A stretch of 64,000 nt of DNA from Anastrepha obliqua (Eukaryota > Arthropoda > Insecta > Diptera > Tephritidae): NCBI RefSeq assembly GCF_027943255.1, contig NC_072894.1, positions 80,143,601-80,207,600 of the forward strand, given 5' to 3'. The notes beneath the pieces were generated by a model. That model was not told where the DNA came from, did not search any database, and saw only the letters and a program-made list of their open reading frames with translations. A program made the translations under genes and the position numbers. Below, one piece after another: positions 21,712 through 33,450 of this stretch. Within the stretch, counting starts at the first letter, position 1. The number at the start of each line of letters is the position of its first letter.

Positions 21712-21853
21712 ATTGTTGTGGACTGAAGGAATTCATTACCAATTACAATTACTCAGGAATGTATTTATACAAGTAATTGTACTGTGATTGCATTTTCTCT
21801 GTTCTGGACAAACAAATTTTTGAAATCGAATGAAATAATGCCTACATTCTATA

Positions 21854-22010
21854 CAAGGTGACACAAAATTAATCAACCAATTCGGTAAATAAAAAAAATT
21901 ATTTTAAGTAATTGAAATCTTTATATTGACCTTGCTTATCACAAGTGTCAAATATGATTGACGTTCTACACCATTTGCAATAATTATAAATTTTCCAATA
22001 GAGTAATTCG
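21854..22010 (+). repeat. MITE-like copy with one decayed end
   Basis: The left end CAAGGTGACACAAAATTAAT matches the MITE at 49690 (CAAGGTGACGCAAAATTCAT). The interior ends with TATAAATTTTCCAATAG against TATAAATCTTCCGATAG there. The right terminal repeat is not recognisable. Confidence 0.5.
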
Positions 22011-22348
22011 TCTAATAAAGCTATTAGAATTAAGTATTACCAAAATGTGCGCGTCTAAAGTTTGGCCCGGACCGAATTGAATACTTCCTTGCTAGGTTTT
22101 TCTTTCGTTTTGGCGGTTTGAGTGTCAATCTGCGATTGTTTTGTCGCCATTTTGATTGAAGCTCGAGGAAGTTGTGAAATCCCTAGAAAGTAATCAGCTC
22201 AATTGGACATGCAATTCAGGAAATAGCAAAAACATAGTACTTGCCTCATAGTGAAAAGATTTTTAGAGGTGTACTACCTAGCAGACTGTTATTCGGCTCT
22301 GAGCGAATTTGACATATTTGCTGACGTCATTCGTTTTGTGTTGCACAA

Positions 22349-24328
22349 AATTATTTTTTTATTTATTTATTTATTTATTTATTTATTTGAAAGAGTAACA
22401 ACTAATTAATAATTATTACACTTATAATATTACAGCGCTGGCTACCAGGGCCTTCGGCTTATTGCTAAAAGGAAAAAATAGTCTAATAGGATTTAAAAAT
22501 ATTTAAAGTTATTGGCAAATGCATGACTGATGGTACTCATGTTCATTCGTACTAACAAGCGCATAGATGTACGCCCGTGTATTCACTAACGAACATTTGT
22601 ACCATGTCCAACAAGGATTGTTTACATACATATAATAAAAGTAATATGATATATACAAGAAAAAATAATGGTTAAGTAGATATCTTACACAGATAAATTA
22701 ATTTATAAATGATGTTAATACTATCGATATCGCGAAGCTTTAGGTAGGATGATGGTTTGGTATTGTTAAAAATGGAGGTTCTTATTTGTTTGAGTCCAGC
22801 ACATTCGTCCAGAAGGTGAAGAACGGTGTTATCGGTAGAGCCGCAAAAGGAGCAGGTTTGTTTTGTGGAGCCTTTTAAAAGGTGTGCATGTGTGGTGAGT
22901 GTGTGTCCAATTTTAAGGCGAACAAATATTTTGAGTTTGCCGCATGATACATTAGATGGATATATCGGAGTTTCCCCATTAGGGTTGTAATTTTTGTAGC
23001 AGTGATGATAGCTACACCAATCGCTAGCGAAACATTTCTGAATATATGTTTTTACGAGCTTCTTAATGTCTTTATCGATGAAGTGTTCGGATAGATGTAA
23101 CGGTTGTCTGGAAGCTTCTTTGGCAAGTTCGTCAGCTTTCTCGTTCCCGCGAATACCAGCGTGACCTGGTATCCACATAATTTTTATAGTATCCTTATGC
23201 TTTAGAAGTATTTTGCGAATTTTTTCAATTAGTGGGGTGTTGTTGATGTGGTTAGCAATGGCTTCGAATGTGGATTTGCTATCAGTACATATCAGATATT
23301 TATTTCCACTACTGGAGGCAAACCGTACCGCTTCAAATATTGCAGCTGCTTCAGCTGTAAATATCGAGCAATATGTTGGCATTGCAGCGGCCGAAATCAA
23401 ACCACCAAGCTCGTTTGTCACTGCAAAAGTAGTGCTGGTGTCAGACTTCGATCCGTCTGTAAAAATAAACTCCCAGTTACCTCTAAGAGGTTCAACAAAT
23501 TTGTTATAGAGTTGTTTGTATTTGTTGGGGCTGGTAGAGGATTTTGGATATGTTAATAAATTGGTGATGAAGCTAGATCTACGATCCAACCACTGCGGAT
23601 GCGTTTCGATTGCTGAGAGCGTTGGTACAGAAACAATGTCGAGGTTCTTGAATAAGTTTAAAATGCGCGATATTGCTGATGGTGACTTGGACTTGTCTTT
23701 TTGAAGCCATTCTGATTCAACGTATGAAAACAGCAACTTGTTTCTGCAGTGAAGCATTTTTGGGATTAGCATCATTGAGTTGCTCATTGTTCTTTGCGAA
23801 ATAGCTGGCAGTCCTGCTTCGGCTAAAATTACCTTTATTGGAGACGTGGGGAAAGCGCGGATACTTCTCCTGGCCGCAGCATGGTATGGTGTTTGTAGGC
23901 GTTTGATATGTCTTCTGGCGCAGTGTCCGTATATTGCGAGTCCGAAATCGATTTTTGAAAGTATTATGGCTTTTGTTATATTGACAAGAGTTCTTATGTG
24001 TACTAGACAATGTTTGGATGAGAGGTATTTTACAATATTAAGTCTAGAGAATAAGCTTAGTCTAACATATTCACAATGATCTTTGAACGTATATCTCTTA
24101 TCAAATATAATGCCTAATATTTTTAAACTATTAGTATGGGGGATTGGAGAGTTAAAAAGGGAAAGGGCAGGGAAGACGCATTTATGTTTCCTGCAGATAT
24201 GGAAAGATGTGCTTTTGTTAACAGACAGATTAGCTCCGGATATTTTTGACCAAGTGTTTAAGTCCTCCAAGATATTAGAGAACGCGGTTTTTATTATAGT
24301 TAGGTCTTTGATTTTCGAAATTAACTAA
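22349..24328 (-). mobile_element. LINE-gamma, 5'-truncated non-LTR retrotransposon with (AAAT)n tail
   Basis: Minus-strand insertion containing the second half of ORF2, a roughly 280-bp trailer and a simple 3' tail of ten or so (AAAT) units (22349-22389 on plus). Family-like coding sequence starts abruptly near 24328, just after where the RT active-site motif would be. Confidence 0.85.
22672..24270 (-). pseudogene. LINE ORF2 C-terminal half: RT thumb, RNase H, Cys/His tail
   Basis: Uninterrupted frame of more than 530 codons, truncated at the N-terminus (the nominal first codon is TTG; in-frame family-like codons continue upstream to about 24325). In order it has: the RT end (DLNTWSKISGANLSVNKS, SLKILGIIFDKRYTFKDHC); thumb-like ILSKIDFGLAIYGHCAR; RNase H (EFIFTDGSKSDTSTTFAV, FTAEAAAIFEAVRFA, LICTDSKSTFEAIANH, IKIMWIPGHAGIRGNEKADE) with the TDGS, E, DSK and late D/H catalytic positions visible; and a Cys/His tail (CSFCGSTDNTVLHLLDECAG). 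Without the endonuclease and RT core it cannot retrotranspose. The absence of stops over 1.6 kb points to a fairly recent insertion. It is distinct from LINE-alpha and LINE-beta in tail and sequence. Confidence 0.85.
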
Positions 24329-24424
24329 GTCAAAGTTAAAGCCAAATTTTGAGAATCACAAAACGAATGACGTAGAATTCAAAGTTCCCCCCACATTTTT
24401 TTTTCACCATACTTAGCGAGCAAA

Positions 24425-24565
24425 CTTAGTCGTTTCCATGACAGTCGGTTCTACGTTATCCAAACGACCCGGATTTATATCAGGCCAAGGACTGTCACTC
24501 CAGCAGCATTCCCCGTATGTAAGTATGGGGAATGTTAATGCTGCTATAACAACAACAACAACAGC
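24425..24565 (+). repeat. Interspersed repeat 3' end with (CAA)n tail
   Basis: A segment ending CCCCGTATGTAAGTATGGGG, AATGTTAATGCTGC and then (AACAAC)n. The inverted CCCC-TA-GGGG motif gives a small hairpin just before the CAA tail. It is consistent with the end of a LINE/SINE; the family is not named. Confidence 0.5.
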
Positions 24566-24799
24566 CTGGTATCTATCATCCTTGTACTCGCCATGTGAAT
24601 TTAATTTTTGTAGCACTGCTACCACCTTGTATGAATTCGCCCTAAACAAATCGCTAGTCTGCTGGGTAAATATTGTATCTTAATAAAAAAAAACATTTTT
24701 CGTTTGGTATGCAAAATTGGCCGCCAGGGTTTCGGTATGCTTCGCACACAAAAAAATAAATAAATAAAAGGAAATCTGTATTTATTTTTACTTAGGGCA

Positions 24800-24895
24800 A
24801 CATAGTAAGTTGAAAAATCTTTAAAGTCGGTTTTCTCAAATTTTTCACTTTTTGAGTTATGACATTCTTACAGGAAACAAGCGATATTTACATGC
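24800..24895 (+). repeat. Dispersed repeat R1, copy 2
   Basis: Contains AAGTTGAAAAATCTTTAAAG and ACTTTTTGAGTTATGACATT, followed by CAAGCGATAT, as at 2800-2935. Confidence 0.5.
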
Positions 24896-25489
24896 ATACA
24901 TACATACGTAAAGATATTAGTAATTTTGACAGTGATTTGAAAGGTAAATATGAACGCATTATTTATTATTGCTATTAATTTATATTCTTTATGTATTTGT
25001 GCTCTTTCTGTGTTATGCGAAATATTTAAGAGTACATAATACACATTTTCGCAAAGAAAAATAAATGTACTACCTACACTAATTGAGCTCATACATTTTG
25101 TAAACAGTTTTTTAAAGAAAATAAAAATAATTTATTAAAACCGATTTGAATAACAAACCACATGCCTTAGTAGGCATGTACCACATCAGTCTCTATAGCA
25201 GTCGCGGTATTTAACGGAAATGAGCAAAAAGCGATCAGTCAATATAAATTTTACATATATTTGGGAAAATAATTGCTTTTTTTAATTAATGAACATTGCG
25301 TGCATAATTCGTAGACTTTAATTGATGCATTTGACTATTATATCATTTTTGTTTTCGTGCTCTGTTATTATTTCTAATATCTGCTGATGAGTACTTGATG
25401 ATCGATTGTAGACAAATAGTGGCTTATTTAACTAATATTTTCTGGGAAAGATGTTTGAATGTACTTATATATGTATAATACTTTATTTA
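24896..25489. other. Gap, nothing recognised
   Basis: AT-rich; no family-like frames. Confidence 0.4.
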
Positions 25490-26310
25490 AGTACGGCCAG
25501 GGGTACACCCTAGGGTGTGATAATCTCTCCACTTCTGTGGAATCTGGCCGTCAATATTCTTCTTCAAGAACTTGAAAAAATGAGAGGTAAGATAATTTCA
25601 TTTCACACCTTCCAAAGACTGTGTGATCTTGGTGCACAAGTCGAAGCCTAGAAGTAAATCCGGAAAAAACGGAGCTGATACTGTTGAGCAGAGGACATAA
25701 AACAGCTGCTCTTAAACAAATGCTAGGGAGAAAATCTCATGGAATAACAGAAAGGGCTAAATATAATATAATATCTAGGATTTGTACTGGATAGGAAACT
25801 AAATCGGGGGCTTACAGTCGCAGATAGAGTACGCAAAGCTACGACCACGTAGCGGCAGGCTGATTGGGAAAAAATGGGGTTGTAGCCCAAAATAGCACAC
25901 TGACAGTAATTAGAACAATTTTCTACAACGGTATTGCCATATGGTGGAGTGCCCTTGAGAAGGACGCGAACATTAAAAGAGTAGACAAGGCCCTCGCATC
26001 TGTTCTTATAACTCTCGTCCGGCAACTGTGGCCGACTCTCAATGCTAAACGTACAGAATTTCTGCTAGAACGAGATAAGCACAGCCTGAGCACATAATTT
26101 CTGCAGAAGTTCTCTAAGTAGTTGAGGAAGAGAGATGACACTGCACCTTTTGTGCCACAGTCCTGCTCTATCCAGACTCACCATTAAGGTAGACAAGCCT
26201 TTGATGATTTGGAAGATCTCAGTTCTGTCGAAATCAAAGATCCTATAAAATTTTTGAAAAGTACACACTGGTTTTAGGAGAGATAAGAACAAGTTCCTCA
26301 CGCGGTACTT
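25490..26310 (+). mobile_element. Old LINE ORF2 fragment (RT end)
   Basis: Frame-broken coding remains of a non-LTR RT. VNPEKTELILLSRGHKTA matches the segment after the RT active site (the N--KTE-I motif). VIRTIFYNGIAIWWSALEKD and VDKALASVLITL match the thumb region (in intact elements, the L---R--I-Y-A-WW-A pattern). RDDTAPFVPQSC follows. Stops occur in every frame. It appears more decayed than LINE-alpha or LINE-gamma. Confidence 0.55.
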
Positions 26311-27249
26311 TTAATAGTTGAATTGCATTAAATTCCAAACGCTACACGGATCACGGACCACGTTCACAGAATAAATCGTTTGGCACTATGGATTTGTAAT
26401 AAGTTTGAATTATTTACCTTTTGGTCCCGGGTTCAGGAGAGCACAGTTCCACAAGTCACCCCATTGAAATACTGAAAATAGAAAATAAGAATTTTCGGTT
26501 TATAATTCGAAATTAGATAAATAGTCTACACTCCTTCTAGTATTAATAAATACAGGGTCATTGAGCTGAATTCAGACAACAATTAGAGAGACTCAAAGCA
26601 GTGACGTTATTCCTAAAATTCATGATAGAGGGACACAATTTTAGTTTACTTTGATTGAAGTAGAGAATCACTTTGAGAACTAACTGCAAATGTGGTGTGC
26701 ATAATTCAGAGCTGTGACCAACTTCAGACCGTTAAACGGCTCTCAAGGGTTTTAAAGGAACTAAGCGTAATCGTAGTATGACTAAGATCATTCACTAATT
26801 CGTTCGAAAGAAAATAATTTCATTCATACTTCGACGTTATATGTACATTACTACTGTCAAACCACCATATTTGTTTTATAGTAAATAGCTCAATTTAATC
26901 TGAATTTGTGAATCAGTGTAGCCCGTCGTTTGTTTTCGCGCCACTATCAGCCGAACGCGCGACTCAATGAACAAGAGCGTACGAGCTGAGTGGCAGCGAC
27001 ACACGGACAGGTTTCAACCTTCTTTGTTTATTATTGTAAATGTTTTACTCGACTCAGTTCATGCTCTTACTAATTTAAAATGAGTTATCCAGTAAATATA
27101 TATGTTTTTAAGAAAATACTTTTTTTATATAAAGTTTATTGTTACATTTAATAGCATAAAAAAAAAACTGAAACAGTGAAATTCTTGATAAAATATGCTG
27201 AAATCATAACTACAAAATATTAGCGCGGTCATTCCCTTCACTGTTTTCA
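26311..27249. other. Gap, nothing recognised
   Basis: Contains a locally GC-richer patch (about 26920-27000) with CGCG motifs but no coding or repeat signature that I can support. Confidence 0.35.
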
Positions 27250-27271
27250 CATAATTCAAAATCAGCTTCTT

Positions 27272-27731
27272 GTGATCAGCGATGATGTGGATGAAGCTAT
27301 GTCGAGCACTACACCATCTAACGTACGTCCCACTCCAGCACAAGATACTATGAAGAAACAGATTGCTAAGCTGCATATGGAGCTTGACCTAAGTGCTGCA
27401 GCGCCCGCCGGAGTGATCTGCATACGATTCTTCACGACCGTTTTCTGCCACCTCAATACCCTATCACTCAGGTTGATGGACGTTTGACAATTTCGGACTT
27501 TAAAGAACATGACGAGCTAAGCAAGCGCGTATGTTCCGCAAAGTGCGACCCTCACGGATTGTCACAAGACGAGCTAATGAGTTACTGTGCGCAAGCGTCA
27601 ACGGCTTAGAGTGGATAGATCAGAACGAAGTTGAAGGAGCAGATGATTTTACTGAAAATCATATGGACATGTTGGTCCCAATAGTCTCTCTTGAAACCGC
27701 GCATGATTCTCCATGGACTGAATTAGAGTAG
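27272..27731 (+). pseudogene. Unrecognised coding-like remnant in two frames
   Basis: Frame 1 (27272-27487) reads ISDDVDEAMSSTTPSNVRPT and then KKQIAKLHMELDLSAAAPAG. A second frame ends at 27731 with NEVEGADDFTENHMDMLVPI. Composition is balanced and acidic, unlike the surrounding AT-rich sequence, which suggests a former coding region with a frameshift. I recognise no family. It could be a relic of a host gene or of a DNA transposon's accessory protein. No splice sites were identified with confidence. Confidence 0.3.
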
Positions 27732-28044
27732 ATATTTTTTTTTAATCGCAGTAGTTACGATTTAAGTCTTCTATTGTTAAATTTTTATTACACTTATAAC
27801 TCTCAGCAATATTGATTACTAGTCTTAAATAGTCGTAAATAAAAGCACGGAGCAAATTTTTTTTCTTTTTACAATAACAATCCAACGCGTTTACATAAGA
27901 AACCCACATTTTGAAAAATCTCACGTGAGATTGGGGGATGGGGGAGGCGGTTGAATAAAATCTCACGACATCTCACCAGGGGGGGAGGGAGGGACAGAAA
28001 ATATAAAAAAACACCTCACGTAATTTATGGACGCCCCCTTACGA

Positions 28045-28170
28045 AAAAACTGAGGTTGTGTTTGTGATATATGAAACAAAATCAAGAATGATAGAAACAA
28101 GATTGCGCCCATCAGAGCGTCCGTGACGTCACGTTTGCTGAGTTGCCAACCATTTGCTCTTCGCAATAAA
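28045..28170 (+). repeat. Dispersed repeat R4, copy 1 (partial)
   Basis: An ACTGAGGTTGTGTTTGTGAT block comparable to ACTGAGATTGTGTTCGCGAT at about 29449, and a GTGACGTCACGTTTGCTGAG block. No coding content. Confidence 0.4.
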
Positions 28171-29199
28171 TTTAGTGCTTTTTTATACCGAAAATGCGAC
28201 AATTTTTAAGTTTGGTGTTTGTTTCTTTTTGTTTTTAATTTAAAGCTAGCGAAACTTTAGGTTAAAAAAAAACTGTATTATTATACAAAAGAAGTTTAAA
28301 AAAGGCCACTCTGAGAAGATTTTAGTGTGAAAATTTTTTTACTGCTATAAAGTTTGATAATTTGAAAGTGCGAATTTAATTTTTGGCTCCATTTAAGGCT
28401 ATGCAAAAATATTAAATGCCCCTCTCTCAACTCTTCTTAAGATTGAAAACCTTTTTACACATTTTAAAAAGCCTTTGAATTTATTGAATGCGAATTAAAA
28501 CCATAGAGGTGTAATCGTTTCTTCCGGTCATCAATCCTTAGTGAGACATAGAGCATCAAAAGGTGTATTCATAATAAAAATAAGCAACAAAATACCAGAA
28601 AATACTAAAGAAACCATACTGACGTTTTTACAAAAAGAGTACCTTATCTAGTTACATAACTTCAAATATAGCAAAAAAGTCGTTCTCTTAATAAAAGAGT
28701 GCCGCTTAACAAAAAAAACTCATAAATTAAATTGTACATAAGCATAACACATTTATTTAAAAAAACGCACATTCTACAGACAATTTGTCACGCATACAAA
28801 GTTCTTTAAGTAACACAATAAAAATTTCGTGTTTTATTTTCTTTAAATGGGCATTTAGTGCATTTTTATATCCAAAGCTAGGCAACTCTGCAGTAGCGAG
28901 AGAGAGATTTGACTGCCGAAAGCAGAAGAACACCAACAACACCGGCAATCGCGGGCAATGCCACCAGATGTTAAAAAAAGTAAAGCTAAATAAAATTGAG
29001 TGAATTATTTAAATAATTATTAAAAAATGTATATTTTACTAAATTATGAACATTACTTTTAATTAGAATAGGCTAGAAAAATGTCATGTGGAATGAACTA
29101 AAACTCCGAGACAAAAAATAATAAAAATAACAAAAAAAAATGCTAAATCAAGTTACGAAAATGGTAATCTAGCCATACTGGAGCTAAAATCACGTAACT

Positions 29200-29600
29200 A
29201 GTTGTCAAATTCGCTGAGCGCAAAGTAACGGGACCACGATGGGCGCCATCCCATTATTCTTTGCATCATAAAACAAAATAAACACAGGCACTGCGTTGCC
29301 GTCTGAACAACGACTGATTGCACGAGTGCCTGAATACGTGAGAAATGAGCGACAGAATTCTAAAGCCGAGTATCCGATGACATGACAGCCGAAGTTACTC
29401 CCACTCTTTGAATGACCAAACCTTGTAATCTATCAACGTTGATGCCAAAACTGAGATTGTGTTCGCGATATAAAATAGAAAATCGATGCAACACTTACTA
29501 ATGTTACTTATTTGCCGTGTGAACAACGAGTGATTAGACGAGTGTGTGAATAAGTGTGAATACGCCAAACCTTGTAATCTATCGTTCCTAGCTATATTCT
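29200..29600 (+). repeat. Dispersed repeat R4 with internal duplication
   Basis: GTCTGAACAACGACTGATTG (29301) recurs as GTGTGAACAACGAGTGATTA (29517), and CCAAACCTTGTAATCTATC occurs exactly at 29416 and 29565. A third related copy of these blocks lies at 60895-61010. Non-coding. Confidence 0.55.
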
Positions 29601-29649
29601 CTAATCGAACAAGGCACCGTAAGAAATGTAATCGAAAATGCACGGCTTA

Positions 29650-31408
29650 ATTCGTCGATAGATTGAAAGAGAAAACTAACTAGCATCCTTAGTAAAACAT
29701 GCGAAAGTTAACGAAAGATATGACCGTTGTTTGATCAAAAATTATTTTAGCTGCGCAAGATGATTTGCATTGCATGTTTTTTGCCATCTGGAACCGCTTA
29801 TTGCTTATCAACAAGGCTTCTCAAGTTGCTCACATGTAAAGCAAGACTAGGGATTGGGTCGACAGCAACATTCCCTGCCACTAATTGCCGGATTTGTAGC
29901 CACCTTCAAGCTCGTACTGCAATCCCTTTGATTATTTCGTGGGGAGCTTAGTTGAAGCAAAGGTTAAGACATTCCCGCCGGCGATCGAATTAGTTGTTCT
30001 CGGCCTCTGGCGGCTCTGTAACTCCAAGATTGTTTCGGAGTTGTAAACGTAATTGCATATCGCTCAGTGAGAGCTGCCGACTATGCCTGCGTTAGATGTA
30101 AACTATTTCTCTCCTTTTTTCTCAGAAAACCGTTACCAGCATTCTCAGAAAATCGCCCGATGAGACAATTGCGTATGTACCACCAACGGTACAAGCCGTC
30201 CAATGGAACAGGTCTCAAAGTACCACTAGTGGTACATGCCGACGGGTGTTAAACCACAGCTTCTTAACACTAAATTCGCTCCGAAGACCACCATTATGTA
30301 GATGAGGATCAAAGAAGTGCTGGTTCGTGCATGCAAGTGATTCAGCTTGCAGCTTGCGGAGATTGCAAAAAATAATTTTAAATTGGAAAATCTGTAATCC
30401 CTTTAGTTCATTTCCATTACTTTTCATTTTAAATTTAATATTCCAGATTTATATTCTCGACGACCCTGTGCAAGTCCTTATGTACGAGTCACAAATTAAC
30501 ATCAACATTATTGAAAATGTGACTAAATAAGCTTCATGAATATTATGTGGATATTTCCCTTTTTAAATATGTGCTCGTACTTATACATACATACGTACGT
30601 ACTATGTAACTCAATGAATTGAATATCAAGTGATTTTTTATGGATTATATCAGGCAGCTAAATAAAAAGCGACCGCACAGCGCTACTATCACTGGTTTAA
30701 TTTTGGCCTCAATAAAGTTTACTATGCACACACACCTATGCACATACATGCAATTGTAATTGACACCTTATTGTTACTGTTATTCAATATTTCATATGCT
30801 CCCTGCATTGATTGTATTCTTAGTAGTAAACAGTCGCACGCAAGGGGCTGATATTTATTTTTAGTACTGTTTATGCGCACGCGCAAGTGTCCTATGCCTA
30901 TTTTCCTATATGCAAAATTCAAAGCTTATTTTTTATGGCACCTTCGAGAGTAGTCATTCAATTTTTTTATTGCAATCAGTTTTGAGATTTCAATCTTCGG
31001 ACTACGGAAAAGGAAATTTGTACTGGCACAAATTGCAGATAGCTAATAATTATTCTGAATCTGTAACAGGTAGGATATATCTCAAGGTAGCTCAGTTAGA
31101 TCCGATCAGATGCTTCCAGAACTCACCAGAACAACCAAAAGGCACAGAACACCATGAGGTCGGAGTGCAAACCTCATAAAATATAGTATCTAAGACCAAC
31201 CAAAGCTACCATTGGCTCAGGCCTTCATCAATATCGCAAGATGTTTCTTGTTGAACTAACTCTAGAGATCTCAATGCTATGGGATATGGTGCTACCGACG
31301 TTCAGTTTTCAAACTCTTCAAGACTAAACTGGGCGGGCGGATCTCTCATCGAGGAAAATTCCGGGGCAAGTATCTGCGAACCAGTGAAAAGATATTCGGA
31401 AGCTGTCT
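29650..31408. other. Long gap, nothing recognised
   Basis: About 1.75 kb without supported features. There are small open frames and CATACATACGTACGTAC simple sequence near 30590. Confidence 0.4.
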
Positions 31409-32190
31409 AGGTAGGTAGGTAAAATGGCAAGAGTGCCACAGGCACACTCCAAGTAGCACTTACGTGCCGTTTTGATACCATAATGTGGACCATTACCTGT
31501 GCAATGAAAAATTTGTGGGAAAAGGAAACCTTCTACAGCCATCCAGTGCTGTTGATGTAGTGGAGGAGAGAAAAGGGATCTAGGCTGGAGAATTTCTTCA
31601 AGTCATTCCCAAAGGGCATGCTAAGGAATCTCAGGCGTCTAGCCGCCAGAGCCGGACATTTGCAGAGAAAATGTTCAACAGTCTCTTTCTCTCTAGGATC
31701 CCCACAGCTTCTGCAGTAGGGGTTGTACGGAATTCCAAGCATCTCCGCATGCGTACCGATCACTCAGTGGCCAGTGAACACCGCAATGAGTTTGGAAATT
31801 GAATGGCGGGGAATTCCCATCACCTTAAGCGTTCTGTTTCTATCGTATTGGGGCCATAGTGTTTTCGAAATAGCGCACGATGAGACAGACTTCCATCTGT
31901 CTAGCACTTTTCTTAGAAACAACGGACAAAGGGACACCGATATCTGCGATGGGGACAGCTGAAACCGGTTCTGTCGACCCCTTCCTGGCCAGCTCGTCGG
32001 CAATTTCATTTTCCTCTATATTCCTGTGCCCAGGAACCCAGATAAGGGAGATGTTTCCTGCTCGATCGAGATGTTTGAGTTCCTCCTTACAGGAGTTCAC
32101 CAGAAGAGAGCTGCAATACGGCGATAGCCCTAACACAACCCTCAAATCCCAGTTTGCGGATGGAGAGATCAGTGCGAAGAACAGAGAAGA
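31409..32190 (-). mobile_element. LINE-alpha copy, internally deleted
   Basis: Minus-strand copy with the 3' tail CCTACCTACCTA. It encodes RNase H end sequence (NISLIWVPGHRNIEENEIAD, ELARKGSTEPVS) and the Cys/His tail (CRSCGDPREKETVEHFLCKC, PALAARRLRFL). The residues LRVVLG are joined to SSLLVNSCKEELKHL, skipping about 100 codons of RNase H present in the 9-kb copy, so there is an internal deletion. The reading frame changes between the RNase H end and the Cys/His part. Confidence 0.8.
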
Positions 32191-32289
32191 AAGAGGAGAC
32201 CTGCTTCAAGATGCTACTCACAAAATCGAAATTTTTTTCTTCACTCATCTTATAGTAAATCATTTCAAGAATGTTGTGTCAAAATTTTA

Positions 32290-32930
32290 AGTGGATCGGA
32301 GCAGAACTCTCAAAGTTATAGCCTTTGTAGGCACTCTACCTCGAATGCGGAGCATAGATAATTTTTCAGAGTCATTTTTTCAAACGCGTTTTTCCCGAAA
32401 CGACTTCTTAAAAGTCGGTGCCAATCACAACTCCGAAACTATTCAACCGATTCTTTTCAAATTTGGCACACGTTTTCTAAATCAAAAATACTTCCCCCCC
32501 CACACTGTTTTTTTTTTATTTTTTTTTTTTTTTAAGGTTGTTTTTCACTTACAAATATGGCGAAATTTTTCGCCAAAAATGCTCGTTTTACGTTTTTTTG
32601 CCACCAAAACTACAAAAATTAAAAAAAAAAATTTATTCATGTGGGGGGGCGCATTACGTCATACTTTAACTGAAAAATTCGACTTTTTTGGTTTCAGATG
32701 ATTCTACGACGAATGCCGATTGGCACCGCAGAGCACCTCTCGAAAAACATATCTCCAAAAAAACTCTGCCATGGGCTTATTTGTCAATATTTTATTATTA
32801 ATATTTTTTAAAAACTTATTGAAAAGATGTACAATAACATGCAACTGATTTTATTAAAGTATCTTAAGCCATATTTCTGTAAAAAATTAAAAAAAAAAGT
32901 GTTTTTTAGCGCTAAACCCTACCACCCCCT
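32290..32930 (+). repeat. Dispersed non-coding repeat R5, copy 1
   Basis: Shares with 48050-48490 a series of blocks: GCGTTTTTCCCGAAACGACT, TAAAAGTCGGTGCCAATCAC, CCGATTCTTTTCAAATTTGG and later CACCGCAGAGCACCTCTCGA. There is long poly-T in the middle and no reading frame. Function and family unknown. Confidence 0.55.
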
Positions 32931-32939
32931 TAACAAGCA

Positions 32940-33440
32940 AAACTAGCGCATCGCATGGGATTCGAAAAACCCCACGTGATCGTCGAGAAAAGTGGCAGTT
33001 TGGTACGCAGTTTAGAGTGATGCCATAATTGGCTTATTTTTCTTTGAAAGAGCTACTGGAAACACCATTTCGGTCAACGGTGAGCTAAAAATTGAGTGGC
33101 CAAAAATTAAAAACATTGGACTTGAACGATCTTTGGTTTCAGCAGGATAACGTGTCATCCCACGCATCATAAGTTCGGTAATCGTGTTAAATAGGCGATC
33201 AGGCTGTTAATTGGCCAACTCCGAGCTGTAATTTGACCCCTTTAGACTTTTTGTGTAAGGTGCAGTGAAAGACCGATGATAGGCGAAAAACGTACTAATG
33301 ATTAAGGCACTTAAGGTGAATATCGAGCAAGCCGTTCGTGAGATAGAACCAGAAACCGTCCCCAATGTCTTGGAGAACTAGGTGAACAGGATGCACTACC
33401 GTGAAGCCAACCGAGGCAGCCACATCAATGGAATTGTGAT
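32940..33440 (+). pseudogene. Mariner-superfamily transposase C-terminal half, decayed
   Basis: Contains a VMP-LAYF hydrophobic strand, GNTISVNGE, LDLNDLWFQQDNVSSHAS (second catalytic aspartate motif), AVNWPTPSCNLTPLDFLC (third acidic motif, the C-LTPLD-FLWG pattern) and EQAVREIEPETVPNVLEN. These match the insect transposases often annotated as Tc3/mariner-like, with FQQDGA-CHTA and DLTPLDYFLW motifs. Many stops and frame changes. The N-terminal half is absent. The 45779-46530 remnant belongs to the same group. Confidence 0.6.
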
Positions 33441-33450
33441 CCATAAATAA

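Larger units (their letters stand above)
22324..24373. repeat. 17-bp inverted repeat flanking the LINE-gamma insertion
   Basis: ACGTCATTCGTTTTGTG (22324-22340) recurs inverted at 24357-24373, with AAAATT continuing on both arms after 6 mismatched bases. The LINE lies exactly between the arms, which suggests insertion into the centre of a roughly 75-bp palindrome. Confidence 0.6.

Noticed and set aside
21590..21770. CRISPR-like or regulatory repeat array
   Set aside because: Only two imperfect copies with no unique spacers in a eukaryotic context; better explained as a tandem duplication.
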